Shown here: in pieces, positions 8,862 to 18,127 of the stretch
Numbering within the stretch: the stretch's first letter is position 1
Layout of the letters: the number at the start of each line of letters is the position of its first letter
Assembly (NCBI RefSeq): GCF_000959725.1
Contig: NZ_CP009323.1
Span: 1,860,001-1,924,000, forward strand
Direction of reading: 5' to 3'
DNA from: Burkholderia gladioli
GTDB lineage: Bacteria > Pseudomonadota > Gammaproteobacteria > Burkholderiales > Burkholderiaceae
DNA length: 64,000 nt
Notes under the pieces: generated by a model
Told to the model about the DNA's origin: nothing
What the model saw: only the letters and a program-made list of their open reading frames with translations
The model's database searches: none
Translations under genes and position numbers: made by a program

Positions 8862-10133
8862 TCATTCCGTGTCGGGCAGGATCGCCTCGTCGCCGAACAG
8901 GCTTTCGATGGTTTCGCGCGGGCGCACCAGGTAGGCGTTGACGCCGTCGACCAGCACCTCGGCCGCGCGCGCTCGCGTATTGTAGTTCGAGCTCATTACG
9001 AAGCCGTAGGCGCCGGCCGAGCGAATCGCCAGCAGTTCGCCCGGGGCGATCGCCAGCGTGCGCTCGCGGCCGAGCCAGTCGCCGCTCTCGCAGACCGGGC
9101 CGACCACGTCGTAGACGGCGCTGGCATGCCCGCTTTGCTCCTTGACCGGCACGATGGCGTGATAGGCCTCGTACATGGCGGGGCGCGCCAGGTCGTTCAT
9201 GGCCGCGTCGACAATCGCGAAGTTCTTCTCCTCGCCCGGCTTGAGGAATTCGACGCGCGTGAGCAGGATGCCGGCATTGCCGGTCAGCGAGCGGCCCGGC
9301 TCGAAATAGACCTCGCGCTGGCCGTGGCCGCGCGCATCGAGCCTGGCGAACAGCGCCGCCACGAACTCGCCGATCGCGGGCGGCGTCTCGTCGGCATAGG
9401 TGATGCCCAGGCCGCCGCCGATATCGACGTGATGGATCGGGATGCCGTCGGCCTCGATCTGCTCGACCAGGTCGAGCACCTTGTCGAGCGCGTCGAGATA
9501 GGGGCTCAGCTCGGTGATCTGCGAGCCGATGTGGCAGTCGATGCCGACCACCTGCAGGTTCGGCAGCGCGGCCGCGGCGCGGTAGCTGGCGCACGCCTCG
9601 GCGAAGGCCACCCCGAACTTGTTGGCCTTCAGGCCGGTTGAGATGTAGGGATGCGTCTTCGGGTCGACGTCGGGATTCACGCGCAGCGAGACCGGCGCGC
9701 GCTTGCCGAGCGAGCCGGCCACCTCGTTGAGGCGGTCGAGCTCGGGGATCGACTCGACGTTGAAGCACTTCACGCCGGCCTGCAGCGCCACGCGCATTTC
9801 CTCGGCGCTCTTGCCGACGCCCGAGAACACCACGTTTTCCGCCTTGCCGCCGGCCGCCAGCACGCGCGCGAGCTCGCCGCCCGAGACGATGTCGAAGCCG
9901 GCGCCCAGGCGCGCGAACACGTTCAGCACGCCGAGGTTGCTGTTCGCCTTGACGGCCACGTGGATCGCGGCGCGGCGGCCCTCGCAGGCCTGCGCATAGG
10001 CCTGGTAGGCGGCCGTCAGCGCGGCGCGCGAATAGACGTAGAGCGGCGTGTCGAAGTGTTCGGCGAGCTTGTCGGTCGGAATGCCCTCGGCATGCAGCGT
10101 GCCGTTGACGTAATCAAAAACGGGGTGAGTCAT
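8862..10133 (-). CDS. lysA: Diaminopimelate decarboxylase
   Basis: 423 residues, a fold-III PLP enzyme making L-lysine from meso-diaminopimelate in the last step of lysine synthesis. The PLP lysine is in HVAVKANSNLGVLN (residues 58-71), the glycine-rich phosphate-binding loop is DIGGGLGITY, and the second-subunit active-site cysteine is in GPVCESGDWLG. The start follows the lptM stop by only 6 bases, so the two genes form an operon, an arrangement also known from enterobacteria. Confidence 0.97.
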   Translation of the reverse strand: MTHPVFDYVNGTLHAEGIPTDKLAEHFDTPLYVYSRAALTAAYQAYAQACEGRRAAIHVAVKANSNLGVLNVFARLGAGFDIVSGGELARVLAAGGKAENVVFSGVGKSAEEMRVALQAGVKCFNVESIPELDRLNEVAGSLGKRAPVSLRVNPDVDPKTHPYISTGLKANKFGVAFAEACASYRAAAALPNLQVVGIDCHIGSQITELSPYLDALDKVLDLVEQIEADGIPIHHVDIGGGLGITYADETPPAIGEFVAALFARLDARGHGQREVYFEPGRSLTGNAGILLTRVEFLKPGEEKNFAIVDAAMNDLARPAMYEAYHAIVPVKEQSGHASAVYDVVGPVCESGDWLGRERTLAIAPGELLAIRSAGAYGFVMSSNYNTRARAAEVLVDGVNAYLVRPRETIESLFGDEAILPDTE

Positions 10134-10139
10134 CCGGAA

Positions 10140-10406
10140 TCATCGAGTGGGGGTGGCGGCGGAGGCCGGGGCCGGCGCGGCGAGCGACGGCGAAAGCTGC
10201 AGCGTGGTGCCGGCGGAGGCGGAGATCGGCTCGGCGCCGGACGCGGCGCTGGCGTCCGAGGCGGCATCCTCGGGGGCGGGCACGGTCTCGACGGTCGGTT
10301 TCGCGGGCAAGGGCGGCACGACTGGCAGATAAAGCGCGCCGCGTTGACCGCAGCCGGCCAGCGCCAAAGCCGCTACAATCGCGCTCATCTGGAAAACGAC
10401 ACGCAT
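10140..10406 (-). CDS. lptM: LPS translocon maturation lipoprotein LptM (YifL family)
   Basis: 88 residues starting at the ATG 10406-10404. A lipoprotein signal ends in LALAGC with the lipidated Cys19, followed at once by GQRGALYLP, the short conserved motif of LptM, and then an Ala/Pro/Ser-rich tail. In E. coli LptM helps the LptD-LptE outer-membrane translocon mature. The C-terminal tail is low complexity. The gene is co-directional with lysA and divergent from cyaY, with only 36 bases between the two starts. Identification rests on the motif and on synteny. Confidence 0.85.
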   Translation of the reverse strand: MRVVFQMSAIVAALALAGCGQRGALYLPVVPPLPAKPTVETVPAPEDAASDASAASGAEPISASAGTTLQLSPSLAAPAPASAATPTR

Positions 10407-10442
10407 GATCGTCCCTAAACAATTGAATCGACAGAGTTTAGC

Positions 10443-10769
10443 ATGAGCGACACCGAATACCTGACCCGCGCCGAGGCCGTCCTGGCGGCCGTCGAGCGCT
10501 GCGTGGACGAGGCCAACGAGGGCGATCTCGACATCGATCTCGGCCGTAACGGCAGCGTGGTCACGCTGAGTTTCGAGAACGGCACGAAGATCATCGTGAA
10601 CCTGCAGCCGCCGATGAAGGAGGTCTGGATCGCGGCCAAGTCGGGCGGCTTCCATTACCGCTACCTCGACGGCGCCTGGCGCGACACGCGCTCGGGCGAC
10701 GAATTCTTCGAGGCGCTCACGCGCTACGCCAGCGAGCAGGCCGGCGAGCCGGTGAAGTTCAGCGCCTGA
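10443..10769 (+). CDS. cyaY: Iron donor protein CyaY (bacterial frataxin)
   Basis: 108 residues, full frataxin length. The acidic first helix ([31 protein letters not shown]) and the beta-sheet core with [20 protein letters not shown] are diagnostic. CyaY binds iron and modulates Fe-S cluster assembly on IscS/IscU in the cytoplasm. It is divergently arranged with lptM-lysA, so its promoter must overlap the start of lptM; TACAAT at 10374-10379 inside lptM is a possible -10. Confidence 0.95.
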   Translation: MSDTEYLTRAEAVLAAVERCVDEANEGDLDIDLGRNGSVVTLSFENGTKIIVNLQPPMKEVWIAAKSGGFHYRYLDGAWRDTRSGDEFFEALTRYASEQAGEPVKFSA

Positions 10770-10822
10770 ACGCAGCGGCGGGGCGGCTGCCTTCCGCTAT
10801 CTCCCGATGCCGCCCCTGACTT

Positions 10823-10851
10823 AAAAAGAGCGACCCGCGGGTCGCTCTTTT
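10823..10851. terminator. Bidirectional intrinsic terminator between cyaY and the PBP1A gene
   Basis: AAAAAGAGCGACCC pairs with GGGTCGCTCTTTT across a minimal CG centre. A- and T-runs on both sides let it serve cyaY and the convergent PBP1A gene. Confidence 0.92.
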
Positions 10852-10875
10852 GCTTGCGGGCGGCTGGCCGCTCGC

Positions 10876-13326
10876 TCAGTTGCCGCCCTGGAACAGGTTC
10901 ATGATGTCCTGCCGTTCCTGCTCGTCCACGTGCGGGACCGACGCGTCCAGCGGCGAGGCGGCCTGCGCGACGCCGACCGTCGAGACGAAGCCGTGGCCCG
11001 GCGTGAACTCGGAGAAGTACAGCTCGTCGCCGATGGTGGTCACGTCGTCCGGCATCGGCATGCGATAGGCCGGCACGTTCTTCAGCGAGGGCCCCATGTA
11101 GTCGATCCAGACCGGCAGGGCCAGGCCGCCGCCGGTCTCGCGGTCGCCGAGGCTGCGCGGGTTGTCGTAGCCGATCCAGGCGATCGCGGCCAGCGTGTGC
11201 TGGTAGCCGGCGAACCAGGCGTCGCGCGAATCGTTGGTGGTGCCGGTCTTGCCGCCCAGGTCGGTGCGCTTGAGCACGTTGGTCTTGGCGCCGGTGCCGC
11301 GCTGCGCCACGCTCTGCAGCAGGCTGTTCATCACGTAGGCGTTGCGCGCGTCGATCGCGCGCGGCGCGTTCTGCTCGGCCACCAGCGGCTGGGCGCGCGC
11401 CACCACGTTGCCGCTCGAGTCGGTCACCTCGGCGATCAGGTAGGGATTGACGCGATAGCCGCCGTTGGCGAACACCGCGTAGGCGCCCGCCATCTGCAGC
11501 GGCGTGACCAGGCCCGCGCCGAGCGCCATCGGCAGGTAGGCCGGGTGGCGTTCCGCGTCGAAGCCGAAGCGCGTGATGTACTGCTGCGCGTACTTGGTGC
11601 CGATGTAGTTCAGGATCCGGATCGACACCAGGTTGCGCGAGCGCATCAGCGCGGTGCGCATCGGCTCGGGGCCGTCGAAGCCGCCGCCGTAGTTCTTCGG
11701 CTCCCATGGCTGGCCGCCCGTCTCGGCGGCGCTGAAGAACAGCGGGCCGTCGTTGATGATGGTGGCCGGCCCCAGGCCCTTGTCGAGCGAGGCCGAGTAG
11801 ATGAAGGGCTTGAAGCTCGAGCCGGGCTGCCGCCAGGCCTGCGTGACGTGGTTGAACTTGTTCTTGTTGAAGTCGAAGCCGCCTACCAGCGAACGGATCG
11901 CGCCGTCCTGCGGCACGATCGAGATGAAGGCGCCCTCGATCTGCGGCAACTGGGTGATGGCCCATTCGCCATTGTCGGTCTTGACCACCCGCACGATCGC
12001 GCCGGGGCGGATGCGCCGGTTCGGCTGCGCGTTGGCCGCCAGCGAGGCCGCGGCGAAGCGCAGGTTGGTGCCGGCGAGCGTGGCGCTGCTGCCGTCGACG
12101 AAGCTGACCTGGACCTGCTTCGGATTCGCGTCGGTGACCACCGCGGCGATCAGCTCGCCATTGTCGGGATGGTCGAGCAGCGCGTCGTCGATCGCCTGCT
12201 CGCGCTCGGTGGCGTCGGCCGGCAGTTCGATGAAGGCTTCCGGGCCGCGATAGCCGTGGCGGCGCTCGTAGTCCATCAGGCCGCGACGCAGCGCCTGGTA
12301 GGCCAGCGTCTGGTCGGCCGAATCGACCGTGGTCACCACGTTGAAGCCGCGCGTATAGGTTTCGTCCTTGTACTGCGCGTACATCATCTGGCGCACCATC
12401 TCGGCGATGTACTCGGCGTGCACGCTGTACTCGCGCGTCGCGCTCTTCACCACCAGCGGCTGCGCCACCGCCTCGTCGTACTGCTCGCGCGTGATGAAGT
12501 TCAGCTCCAGCATGCGCTCCAGGATGTACTGCTGGCGCACCTTGGCGCGCTTGGGATTGACCACCGGGTTGTAGGCCGAGGGCGCCTTGGGCAGCCCGGC
12601 CAGCATCGCCGCCTCGGCCAGCGTCAGGTCCTTGAGGTCCTTGCCGAAATACACGCGCGCCGCGCTCGCGAAGCCATAGGCGCGCTGGCCGAGATAGATC
12701 TGATTCATGTAGACCTCGAGAATCTGATCCTTGCTCAGCGCGCGCTCGATGCGGTAGGCCAGCAGCATCTCGTAGATCTTGCGCGTGTAGGTCTTCTCGC
12801 TCGACAGGAAGAAGTTGCGCGCCACCTGCATGGTGATGGTGCTGGCGCCCTGGGTCGCGTGGCCGTTGGTCAGCGCCACCACGCCGGCGCGCACGATGCC
12901 GGTCAGGTCGACGCCGCCGTGTTCGTAGAAGCGCGCGTCCTCGATCGCGAGGATCGCGTTCTTCAGCGAGTCGGGCACGTCCTGGATATGGACGATGTCG
13001 CGCCGTTCCTCGCCGAACTCGCCGATCAGCACGTGATCGGCCGTGTAGATGCGCAGCGGCACCTTCGGCCGGTAGTCGGTCAGCGCGTCGAGCGAGGGCA
13101 TGTTCGGCCACGCCACCACCAGCGCGTAGCCGAGCACCAGGGCCGCGCTCAGCGCCAGCGCGGCGCACAGTCCGACCAGGCCGAGCAGCAGCTTGAGCCA
13201 CAGCGGTCGCTTGCGCGGCGGCGGGGGCGGAGGAGGCGGCGGCGGTTCGGCGGCCGGCGGCGGGGGCGACGGAGGTTCGGCGGCCGACGGCGGCGGGGAC
13301 GTTGGATTGGTGGGTTGCATAGGCAT
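10876..13326 (-). CDS. mrcA: Penicillin-binding protein 1A (bifunctional peptidoglycan synthase)
   Basis: 816 residues. A cytoplasmic N-terminal tail of about 40 residues rich in Pro precedes one membrane helix (LLLGLVGLCAALALSAALVLG). A GT51 glycosyltransferase domain follows with EDARFYEHGGVDLTGI and the motif GASTITMQVARN, then an inserted OB-like domain and a transpeptidase domain with SXXK (SSFKPF), SRN (SRNLVSIRIL) and KTG (KTGTTND). It polymerises and cross-links peptidoglycan at the inner membrane. The polyproline tail is encoded by near-pure CCG/CCC repeats (13210-13310), which could be unstable. A TATAAT on the minus strand at 13351-13346 lies 20 bases before the start. Confidence 0.96.
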   Translation of the reverse strand: MPMQPTNPTSPPPSAAEPPSPPPPAAEPPPPPPPPPPRKRPLWLKLLLGLVGLCAALALSAALVLGYALVVAWPNMPSLDALTDYRPKVPLRIYTADHVLIGEFGEERRDIVHIQDVPDSLKNAILAIEDARFYEHGGVDLTGIVRAGVVALTNGHATQGASTITMQVARNFFLSSEKTYTRKIYEMLLAYRIERALSKDQILEVYMNQIYLGQRAYGFASAARVYFGKDLKDLTLAEAAMLAGLPKAPSAYNPVVNPKRAKVRQQYILERMLELNFITREQYDEAVAQPLVVKSATREYSVHAEYIAEMVRQMMYAQYKDETYTRGFNVVTTVDSADQTLAYQALRRGLMDYERRHGYRGPEAFIELPADATEREQAIDDALLDHPDNGELIAAVVTDANPKQVQVSFVDGSSATLAGTNLRFAAASLAANAQPNRRIRPGAIVRVVKTDNGEWAITQLPQIEGAFISIVPQDGAIRSLVGGFDFNKNKFNHVTQAWRQPGSSFKPFIYSASLDKGLGPATIINDGPLFFSAAETGGQPWEPKNYGGGFDGPEPMRTALMRSRNLVSIRILNYIGTKYAQQYITRFGFDAERHPAYLPMALGAGLVTPLQMAGAYAVFANGGYRVNPYLIAEVTDSSGNVVARAQPLVAEQNAPRAIDARNAYVMNSLLQSVAQRGTGAKTNVLKRTDLGGKTGTTNDSRDAWFAGYQHTLAAIAWIGYDNPRSLGDRETGGGLALPVWIDYMGPSLKNVPAYRMPMPDDVTTIGDELYFSEFTPGHGFVSTVGVAQAASPLDASVPHVDEQERQDIMNLFQGGN

Positions 13327-13345
13327 ACCGGAAAACAGTCCCGCG

Positions 13346-13351
13346 ATTATA
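13346..13351 (-). promoter_or_regulatory. Predicted -10 element of the PBP1A gene
   Basis: The minus strand reads TATAAT, a perfect -10 hexamer, giving a leader of under 20 nt before the ATG at 13326. The region 17-18 bp upstream shows no convincing -35. The rest of the 295-bp gap up to pilM is GC-rich with no recognisable gene. Confidence 0.45.
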
Positions 13352-13621
13352 AACGCCCGCTATGCGCCTTCCTGGTGCAGCGCGGTGCGAGTTGTGATCG
13401 CCTCGCGATCGCCTCGCGCGGCCTTCGCGGCGCCCTGCTTCCTCCGTCATGGCGTGTGCGCCGCGAGGCGCGTCGGCGGTGCGGCCAATGCAGGTCGATC
13501 GGTGTCGATCTGCGTCGCTCGGCACCGCGCATCGGCCATCCGGACGACTGCCCGAGCCGGCCGCGTATCCCGAGAATGCTTGGCAGGCCGCGCCCGTGTC
13601 GCGCGGCACGGGAGGACCGGG

Positions 13622-14548
13622 ATGAGGAGTCGGCGAGGATGGAGCATGAGGGGGCGGCGCGTGGCCGCCGGGATCGACGTGGGGCGTGACGCGGTGCGTG
13701 TCGCGTTCGTGAGCCGCTGCGGCAACGCGCTGGGGATCGAGGCGCTCGAGGTGGAGCCGTTCACGGCGCCCTACGACGTGACGAGCGCCGATTGGTCCGA
13801 GGTCACGCGCGCGCTGGAGACGATTTCGCAGCGGGTGCGCGGCCGGCTGCCGGTGCGCGGCATGGCGGCGGCGATGGCGCTGTCGTACCGCGAGGTGGTG
13901 ATGAGCACGCTCGATCCGGTGGTCGCGCGCCACGGGGCGCTCGAGCAGGCGGTGTATGCCGAGGCCGAGCGCAGCACGGGCATGCCCCGCGATTCGCTGG
14001 CGATCGACTGGTGCGTCAACGACATCCTCTACCCGGGCCGCCTGGTGATCGCCTCCACCGACCAGGCACGCATCGACCTGCGCGTCGACGCGGTGGCCGC
14101 CGCCGGTTTCATGCTGACGGGCATCGACGGCGAGCCGCATGCGGCGCTGCGCGCGATCCGGCAGGTCGCCGTGGCCGAGACCGAGCCCGACGAGCCCTAC
14201 GTGGCGATCTGGATCGGCGAGGGTAGCGTCGATGCCTGGCGCGTCGAGGGCATGACAGTGGCCACGCACCTGAGCGCGCCTTCCGCCTCGCATGCGAATC
14301 TCGCCGAGCTGATGCGCGATCTGGCCGGGCGCGGCCTGGCCGAGTGCGCCTTCGTCGGCGGCAATTTCGCGATGGCGGGCGACATGCCGCCCGCGATGTT
14401 CGCCGAGATCGCCGATCCGCTCGGCTGCCTGGTGCTGCCCTTCGAATGCGCTCCCTACTGCCGTAATCCGCACATCGACGCCGCCGCGCGTCATTCGCCG
14501 GTGCTCGCGGTCGCGTTCGGCCTCGCCTTGCGCGGGGTGTACGAATGA
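13622..14548 (+). CDS. pilM: Type IV pilus inner-membrane platform protein PilM
   Basis: 308 residues from the ATG at 13622, which has GGAGG 7 bases upstream; an internal ATG at 13646 with GAGG is the alternative. The protein begins with the actin-like nucleotide-binding phosphate-1 motif GIDVGRDAVRVAFV and has PilM-like subdomains throughout. PilM is a cytoplasmic FtsA-like protein that binds the N-tail of PilN and links the pilus motor to the alignment complex. It overlaps pilN by ATGA (14545-14548) and heads a tightly coupled pilus cluster. Confidence 0.85.
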   Translation: MRSRRGWSMRGRRVAAGIDVGRDAVRVAFVSRCGNALGIEALEVEPFTAPYDVTSADWSEVTRALETISQRVRGRLPVRGMAAAMALSYREVVMSTLDPVVARHGALEQAVYAEAERSTGMPRDSLAIDWCVNDILYPGRLVIASTDQARIDLRVDAVAAAGFMLTGIDGEPHAALRAIRQVAVAETEPDEPYVAIWIGEGSVDAWRVEGMTVATHLSAPSASHANLAELMRDLAGRGLAECAFVGGNFAMAGDMPPAMFAEIADPLGCLVLPFECAPYCRNPHIDAAARHSPVLAVAFGLALRGVYE

Positions 14549-15222
14549 GCGCGCGGCGGCGGGCGCCGCTCTTGCCGTCGCGCGCGGTGCTGCGCGATCC
14601 GGTCAGGCGCCGCGCCTGGCTCGGCGGTTTCAACCTGCTGCCCTACCGGCGCCGCGATGCGCGCCGCGAGCGGCGCCGGCGGCTGCTCGAGCTGGCGGGC
14701 GCCGTCGGCCTGGGCGTGGCGGGCGTCGCGTTGGCCTGCGCGATGCAGGGCCTGGAGCGCAAGCGTATCGACGCGCGGCGGCTGGTGCTCGAGCAGCAAC
14801 TGGTGGCCTGGGCGCCGCGCCTGCAGGCGGCCGAGGCCGCCGGGCGCGAGCGCGAGACGCGGCGGGCCCGGGCCGCGGCGGCGGCCGAGCTGACGCGGCC
14901 GTTGCTGCGCGCCATCACCCTGTTCGAGGTGCTGCACCGGCTCGACTATCGCGCGGTGATGCTGATCGCGCTGCGGCAGGCCGAGGGCGGGGTGAGGATC
15001 GATGCGCGTGCCCGTGATTCGCTGGCCGCGTCGCGCTGGCTGGCGCGCTTGCGCGAGGCGCGCTCCGACTGGCAGGTCGAGATGTCGGGCGTCGAGGGGG
15101 AGCCGGGCCAGGGCACGACGGGCACGATCCGCTTCGCGGTGCGGATCCGCTGGCCCGACGCGGTGCCGCTGCCTCGCGCGGCTCGTGCCGATTTCTCCGT
15201 AGCGCGGGGAGGGCGGCGATGA
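14545..15222 (+). CDS. pilN: Type IV pilus assembly protein PilN
   Basis: 225 residues. The PilM-binding motif FNLLPYR (residues 31-37; INLLPWR-like) is followed by an Arg-rich stretch, one membrane helix (LAGAVGLGVAGVALACAM) and a periplasmic coiled-coil plus ferredoxin-like domain. PilN pairs with PilO to form the periplasmic scaffold under the secretin. The N-terminal 30 residues are unusually Arg-rich. Both ends overlap neighbours by 4 bases (ATGA), implying translational coupling and fixed stoichiometry. Confidence 0.85.
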   Translation: MSARRRAPLLPSRAVLRDPVRRRAWLGGFNLLPYRRRDARRERRRRLLELAGAVGLGVAGVALACAMQGLERKRIDARRLVLEQQLVAWAPRLQAAEAAGRERETRRARAAAAAELTRPLLRAITLFEVLHRLDYRAVMLIALRQAEGGVRIDARARDSLAASRWLARLREARSDWQVEMSGVEGEPGQGTTGTIRFAVRIRWPDAVPLPRAARADFSVARGGRR

Positions 15223-16142
15223 TGAAGGCGATCGTCGCGCGGGTCTGCCCGCATGCGGGGGGGCGCCGGCTGCTGGCCTTGGCCGGCGTCGCGTCGGCCG
15301 TGTTCGGCGGGTTGTGGGCCGTGTCCGGCGAGCGCGACTGGAGCGGTATCGCCGGGGCTCGCGCCCGGCACGGTGAAGTGCTGGCGCAGCGGGAACTGGC
15401 CGAACGGCGGCTGGATTTGCAGCCAGACTCGCGGCAAGACCCGCGATCGATCGAACCGGAACCATCGCGCCAGGAGGAAGTGCCGGGGCAATCCTCGCTC
15501 GACGATCGCGCGGGCCGATCCCCGGCCTTGCCCGAAAACCGGCGCAACGAGGGGGAGGCGCTGCTCGATCCCGGTTGGCAGTTGATCGCCAGCGCCCACG
15601 ACAGCGGCTTGCGGATTCGCCGGCTCGGTCCCGCGCAGCAGGCTGGAGCCGAGGCAGCCGCCGGCGGCATGCGGTACTACGACGTCGCCGGCGATGGCCG
15701 CTTCGGGGCAATCGGCGCCTGGGTCCGCTCGCTCGCCGCGTTGCCGATGGCCGTGGTGCCGGTCGGCATCGAGGTGCAGCGGCAGGGAGACGGGGCGAGT
15801 TTCTCGGCGCGTCTGGCCGTGTCGCCGTCCGGGCCGGACGCGCCGGATGTCGCGCCTGGACCGGTGGCGATGGCTGCTCCCGGCCCGGGCGCAGCCGAGG
15901 CCGGCGCCGATTTCGGCGGCCGCGAGCCGGCGGCGATGCCGCGCGTGGCCGGCATCGTGCGCGATGCGCGTCGCGGACTCGTGCTGTTCGACGCCGAGGC
16001 GGGGGCCTGGTCCGCTTCGGTGGGCGAGCGCGTCGGTGCCGAACGCATCACGCGCATCGATGCTGATGGGGTCTGGCTGGGTCTCGACGATGGCGGCGGT
16101 GTGCGGCATCGCATGGTTTTGCGCGGGGAGTCGGAGCGATGA
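15219..16142 (+). CDS. PilO-like protein with a PilP-like C-terminal domain
   Basis: 307 residues. An N-terminal membrane helix (LLALAGVASAVFGGLWAVSG) is followed by a charged linker and a PilO-like periplasmic domain (residues about 105-205). After an Ala/Pro-rich linker comes a small beta domain, VAGIVRDARRGLVLFD...VGERVGAERITRIDADGVWLGL, that resembles the homology-region domain of PilP/GspC. This would place the PilO and PilP functions in one chain, since no separate pilP lies between pilN and pilQ. The domain call is by eye and needs a profile search. It overlaps pilQ by ATGA. Confidence 0.65.
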   Translation: MMKAIVARVCPHAGGRRLLALAGVASAVFGGLWAVSGERDWSGIAGARARHGEVLAQRELAERRLDLQPDSRQDPRSIEPEPSRQEEVPGQSSLDDRAGRSPALPENRRNEGEALLDPGWQLIASAHDSGLRIRRLGPAQQAGAEAAAGGMRYYDVAGDGRFGAIGAWVRSLAALPMAVVPVGIEVQRQGDGASFSARLAVSPSGPDAPDVAPGPVAMAAPGPGAAEAGADFGGREPAAMPRVAGIVRDARRGLVLFDAEAGAWSASVGERVGAERITRIDADGVWLGLDDGGGVRHRMVLRGESER

Positions 16143-18043
16143 CACACGATCGAGGAAGGTTTGCGCGCCTGCTTGTTGCGCCGTGTGCGTTCTGGTTGGC
16201 GATCGGCCATTCGTCGCCGGCCCGGGCGATGCCGCGGCCGCCCTTGCCGATGGTGATGCCGGCCGCGGCGCTGGACGGCATCGGCTGGTTCGATCCCGAG
16301 GCGGGACGCGTGGGCGGCGGCAGCGCGCTGACGGACCCGGAGGACGCGGGCATGGCTCCGGCCGCCGCCGAGCGATACGGCGGTGAGGGCATGGCTGCCT
16401 CGGCCGCCGGCATTGCGCCCTTGCCGGCCGGCGAACCGAAGGAGCCGGGACCGCAGGGCGGTCTCCCGCTCGCGACCGGGGCGAGACAGGTGACGGGCGA
16501 GGCGCCTACGTCAGCCACGCGTGCCGACGACAAACCGTCTGAAGCCACCCGGCCGGACCTCCCGCCGCCCGCCCTCGAGGGCCCGCCGATTCCGTTGCCC
16601 CCGCCCGAGCGGCTGTCCGGTCCCGTCGTCGTCCCGCGCGCGGCTGCCGACCGGCGCAGGATCTCGCTCGACCTGCGGCAGGCGCCGCTCGCGGCCGTGT
16701 TCGACGCCTTCGCGCGTTTCACGGGCCAAAGCGTGGTGTTGAGCGGCCGCGTGCAGGGCAGCGCCACGCTGCGCATCCACGACGTTCCCTGGCGTGACGC
16801 GTTCGATGCGCTGCTGGACGCCAACGGCCTGGCGATGGCGATGCGCGGCGACGTGATCTGGGTGGCGCCGGCGGCCGAACTGACGGCGCGCGAGCGTGCG
16901 CGCTTCGAGGCCCATGCGCGGATGGCCGACCTCGAACCGCTGGCGAGCCGCACCTTCCTGCTGCGCTACCCGCGCGCCAACGATGTCGCGCGCCTGCTGA
17001 CCGGCGCGGCGGCCAACCAGCGCGTGCTGTCGCGGCGCGGCTCGGTGCTGGCCGATGCGCGCACCAACCTGCTGTTTGTCACCGACCTGGACGGCCGGCT
17101 CGCGCAGATCGCGGCCCTCGTCGCGCAGCTCGACCGGCCCTCGCGCCAGGTGTTGATCGAGGCGCGCGTGGTCGAGGGCGAGCGCGGTTTCTCGAGCGAA
17201 CTGGGCGCGCGGATCGCCTTGCGCACCACGCGCTCGCTGGCGCGCGGCGAGGGGGCGGGCAGCGGCGGCGCGCCGGGCCCGGCGCAGCCGGCGGCCGGGG
17301 AGGGCGCGCCGGCCGGCAGCGGCAAGCCGCCGGCCACCGGCCTGGTGGGTGGTCCCGAAGGGCGCCTGGCGGACCTGGCGGCGCGCCCAATCGGCGGCTT
17401 CGAGGCCGCCACCGCCGGGCTCACGCTGTTCGTGGCCGGCGCCAGCCGCCTGCTCGACCTGGAACTGAGCGCGCTCGAATCGCAGGGCCGGGGCCAGATC
17501 GTCTCGCGCCCGCGCGTGGTGACGGCCGATCGCGCGCCGGCCCTGATCGAGCAGGGTACCGAACTGCCGTACCAGGCCAAGGTGGGGCGCGGCGTGTCTG
17601 GCGTGCAGTTCCGGCGTGCCACGCTCAAGCTCGAGGTGGAGCCGCAGATCACACCCGACGGCCACGTGGTGCTCGACCTGGACATCGCCAAGGACAGCGT
17701 GGGCGAGCAGACCGACGCGGGGCCTGCGATCCACACCAAGCACGTGCGCACGCGGGTCGAGGTCGAAAATGGGGGCACGGTCTCGATCGGCGGTATTTAC
17801 GAGCGCAATGAATGGGACGATGTGACTCGGGTGCCGGTCTTGGGCAAAATACCGATCCTGGGGGCGCTGTTCCGCCATAAGGCGCGGCGCGAGCGGTCGA
17901 GCGAGCTGGTGGTCTACATCACCCCGCGCGTGCTCGGCACCGCCGAGCACGAGGACGGCGAACCGGGCGATCCTCCCCCCGATCCGGCCGCGGGCCCGCC
18001 CGGCGCCCCGGAAGCGACGGAGGCGCCGGCGCAGCCGCATTGA
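16139..18043 (+). CDS. pilQ: Type IV pilus secretin PilQ
   Basis: 634 residues. After a signal peptide (ending near ARA) and about 140 residues rich in Pro, Gly and Ala come an N0/STN domain (residues about 174-245, RRISLDLRQAPLAAVFDAFA), an N1 domain (RTFLLRYPRANDVARLL) and the secretin beta-barrel ending VPVLGKIPILGALFRHK, then a Pro/Ala tail. The N-terminal AMIN domains common in PilQ are not apparent, and a Gly/Ala/Pro-rich insertion sits at about residues 370-405. Secretin multimers form the outer-membrane pore for the pilus and, in related bacteria, for DNA uptake. Confidence 0.9.
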   Translation: MTHDRGRFARLLVAPCAFWLAIGHSSPARAMPRPPLPMVMPAAALDGIGWFDPEAGRVGGGSALTDPEDAGMAPAAAERYGGEGMAASAAGIAPLPAGEPKEPGPQGGLPLATGARQVTGEAPTSATRADDKPSEATRPDLPPPALEGPPIPLPPPERLSGPVVVPRAAADRRRISLDLRQAPLAAVFDAFARFTGQSVVLSGRVQGSATLRIHDVPWRDAFDALLDANGLAMAMRGDVIWVAPAAELTARERARFEAHARMADLEPLASRTFLLRYPRANDVARLLTGAAANQRVLSRRGSVLADARTNLLFVTDLDGRLAQIAALVAQLDRPSRQVLIEARVVEGERGFSSELGARIALRTTRSLARGEGAGSGGAPGPAQPAAGEGAPAGSGKPPATGLVGGPEGRLADLAARPIGGFEAATAGLTLFVAGASRLLDLELSALESQGRGQIVSRPRVVTADRAPALIEQGTELPYQAKVGRGVSGVQFRRATLKLEVEPQITPDGHVVLDLDIAKDSVGEQTDAGPAIHTKHVRTRVEVENGGTVSIGGIYERNEWDDVTRVPVLGKIPILGALFRHKARRERSSELVVYITPRVLGTAEHEDGEPGDPPPDPAAGPPGAPEATEAPAQPH

Positions 18044-18127
18044 GCGGCGGCCGGCCGCGCTCGACAAGGCCGGCGCTTTGCCAGTAAGCTGCCGCACACA
18101 CCAGCAAGATTGAAGCAGAGGAAGCCG

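Noticed and set aside
10724..14494. Open frame of about 1256 codons on the minus strand across the PBP1A gene and pilM
   Set aside because: It is an off-frame reading of the PBP1A gene and antisense of pilM. It crosses a divergent gene boundary, and the protein is Arg/Ala/Gly low complexity.
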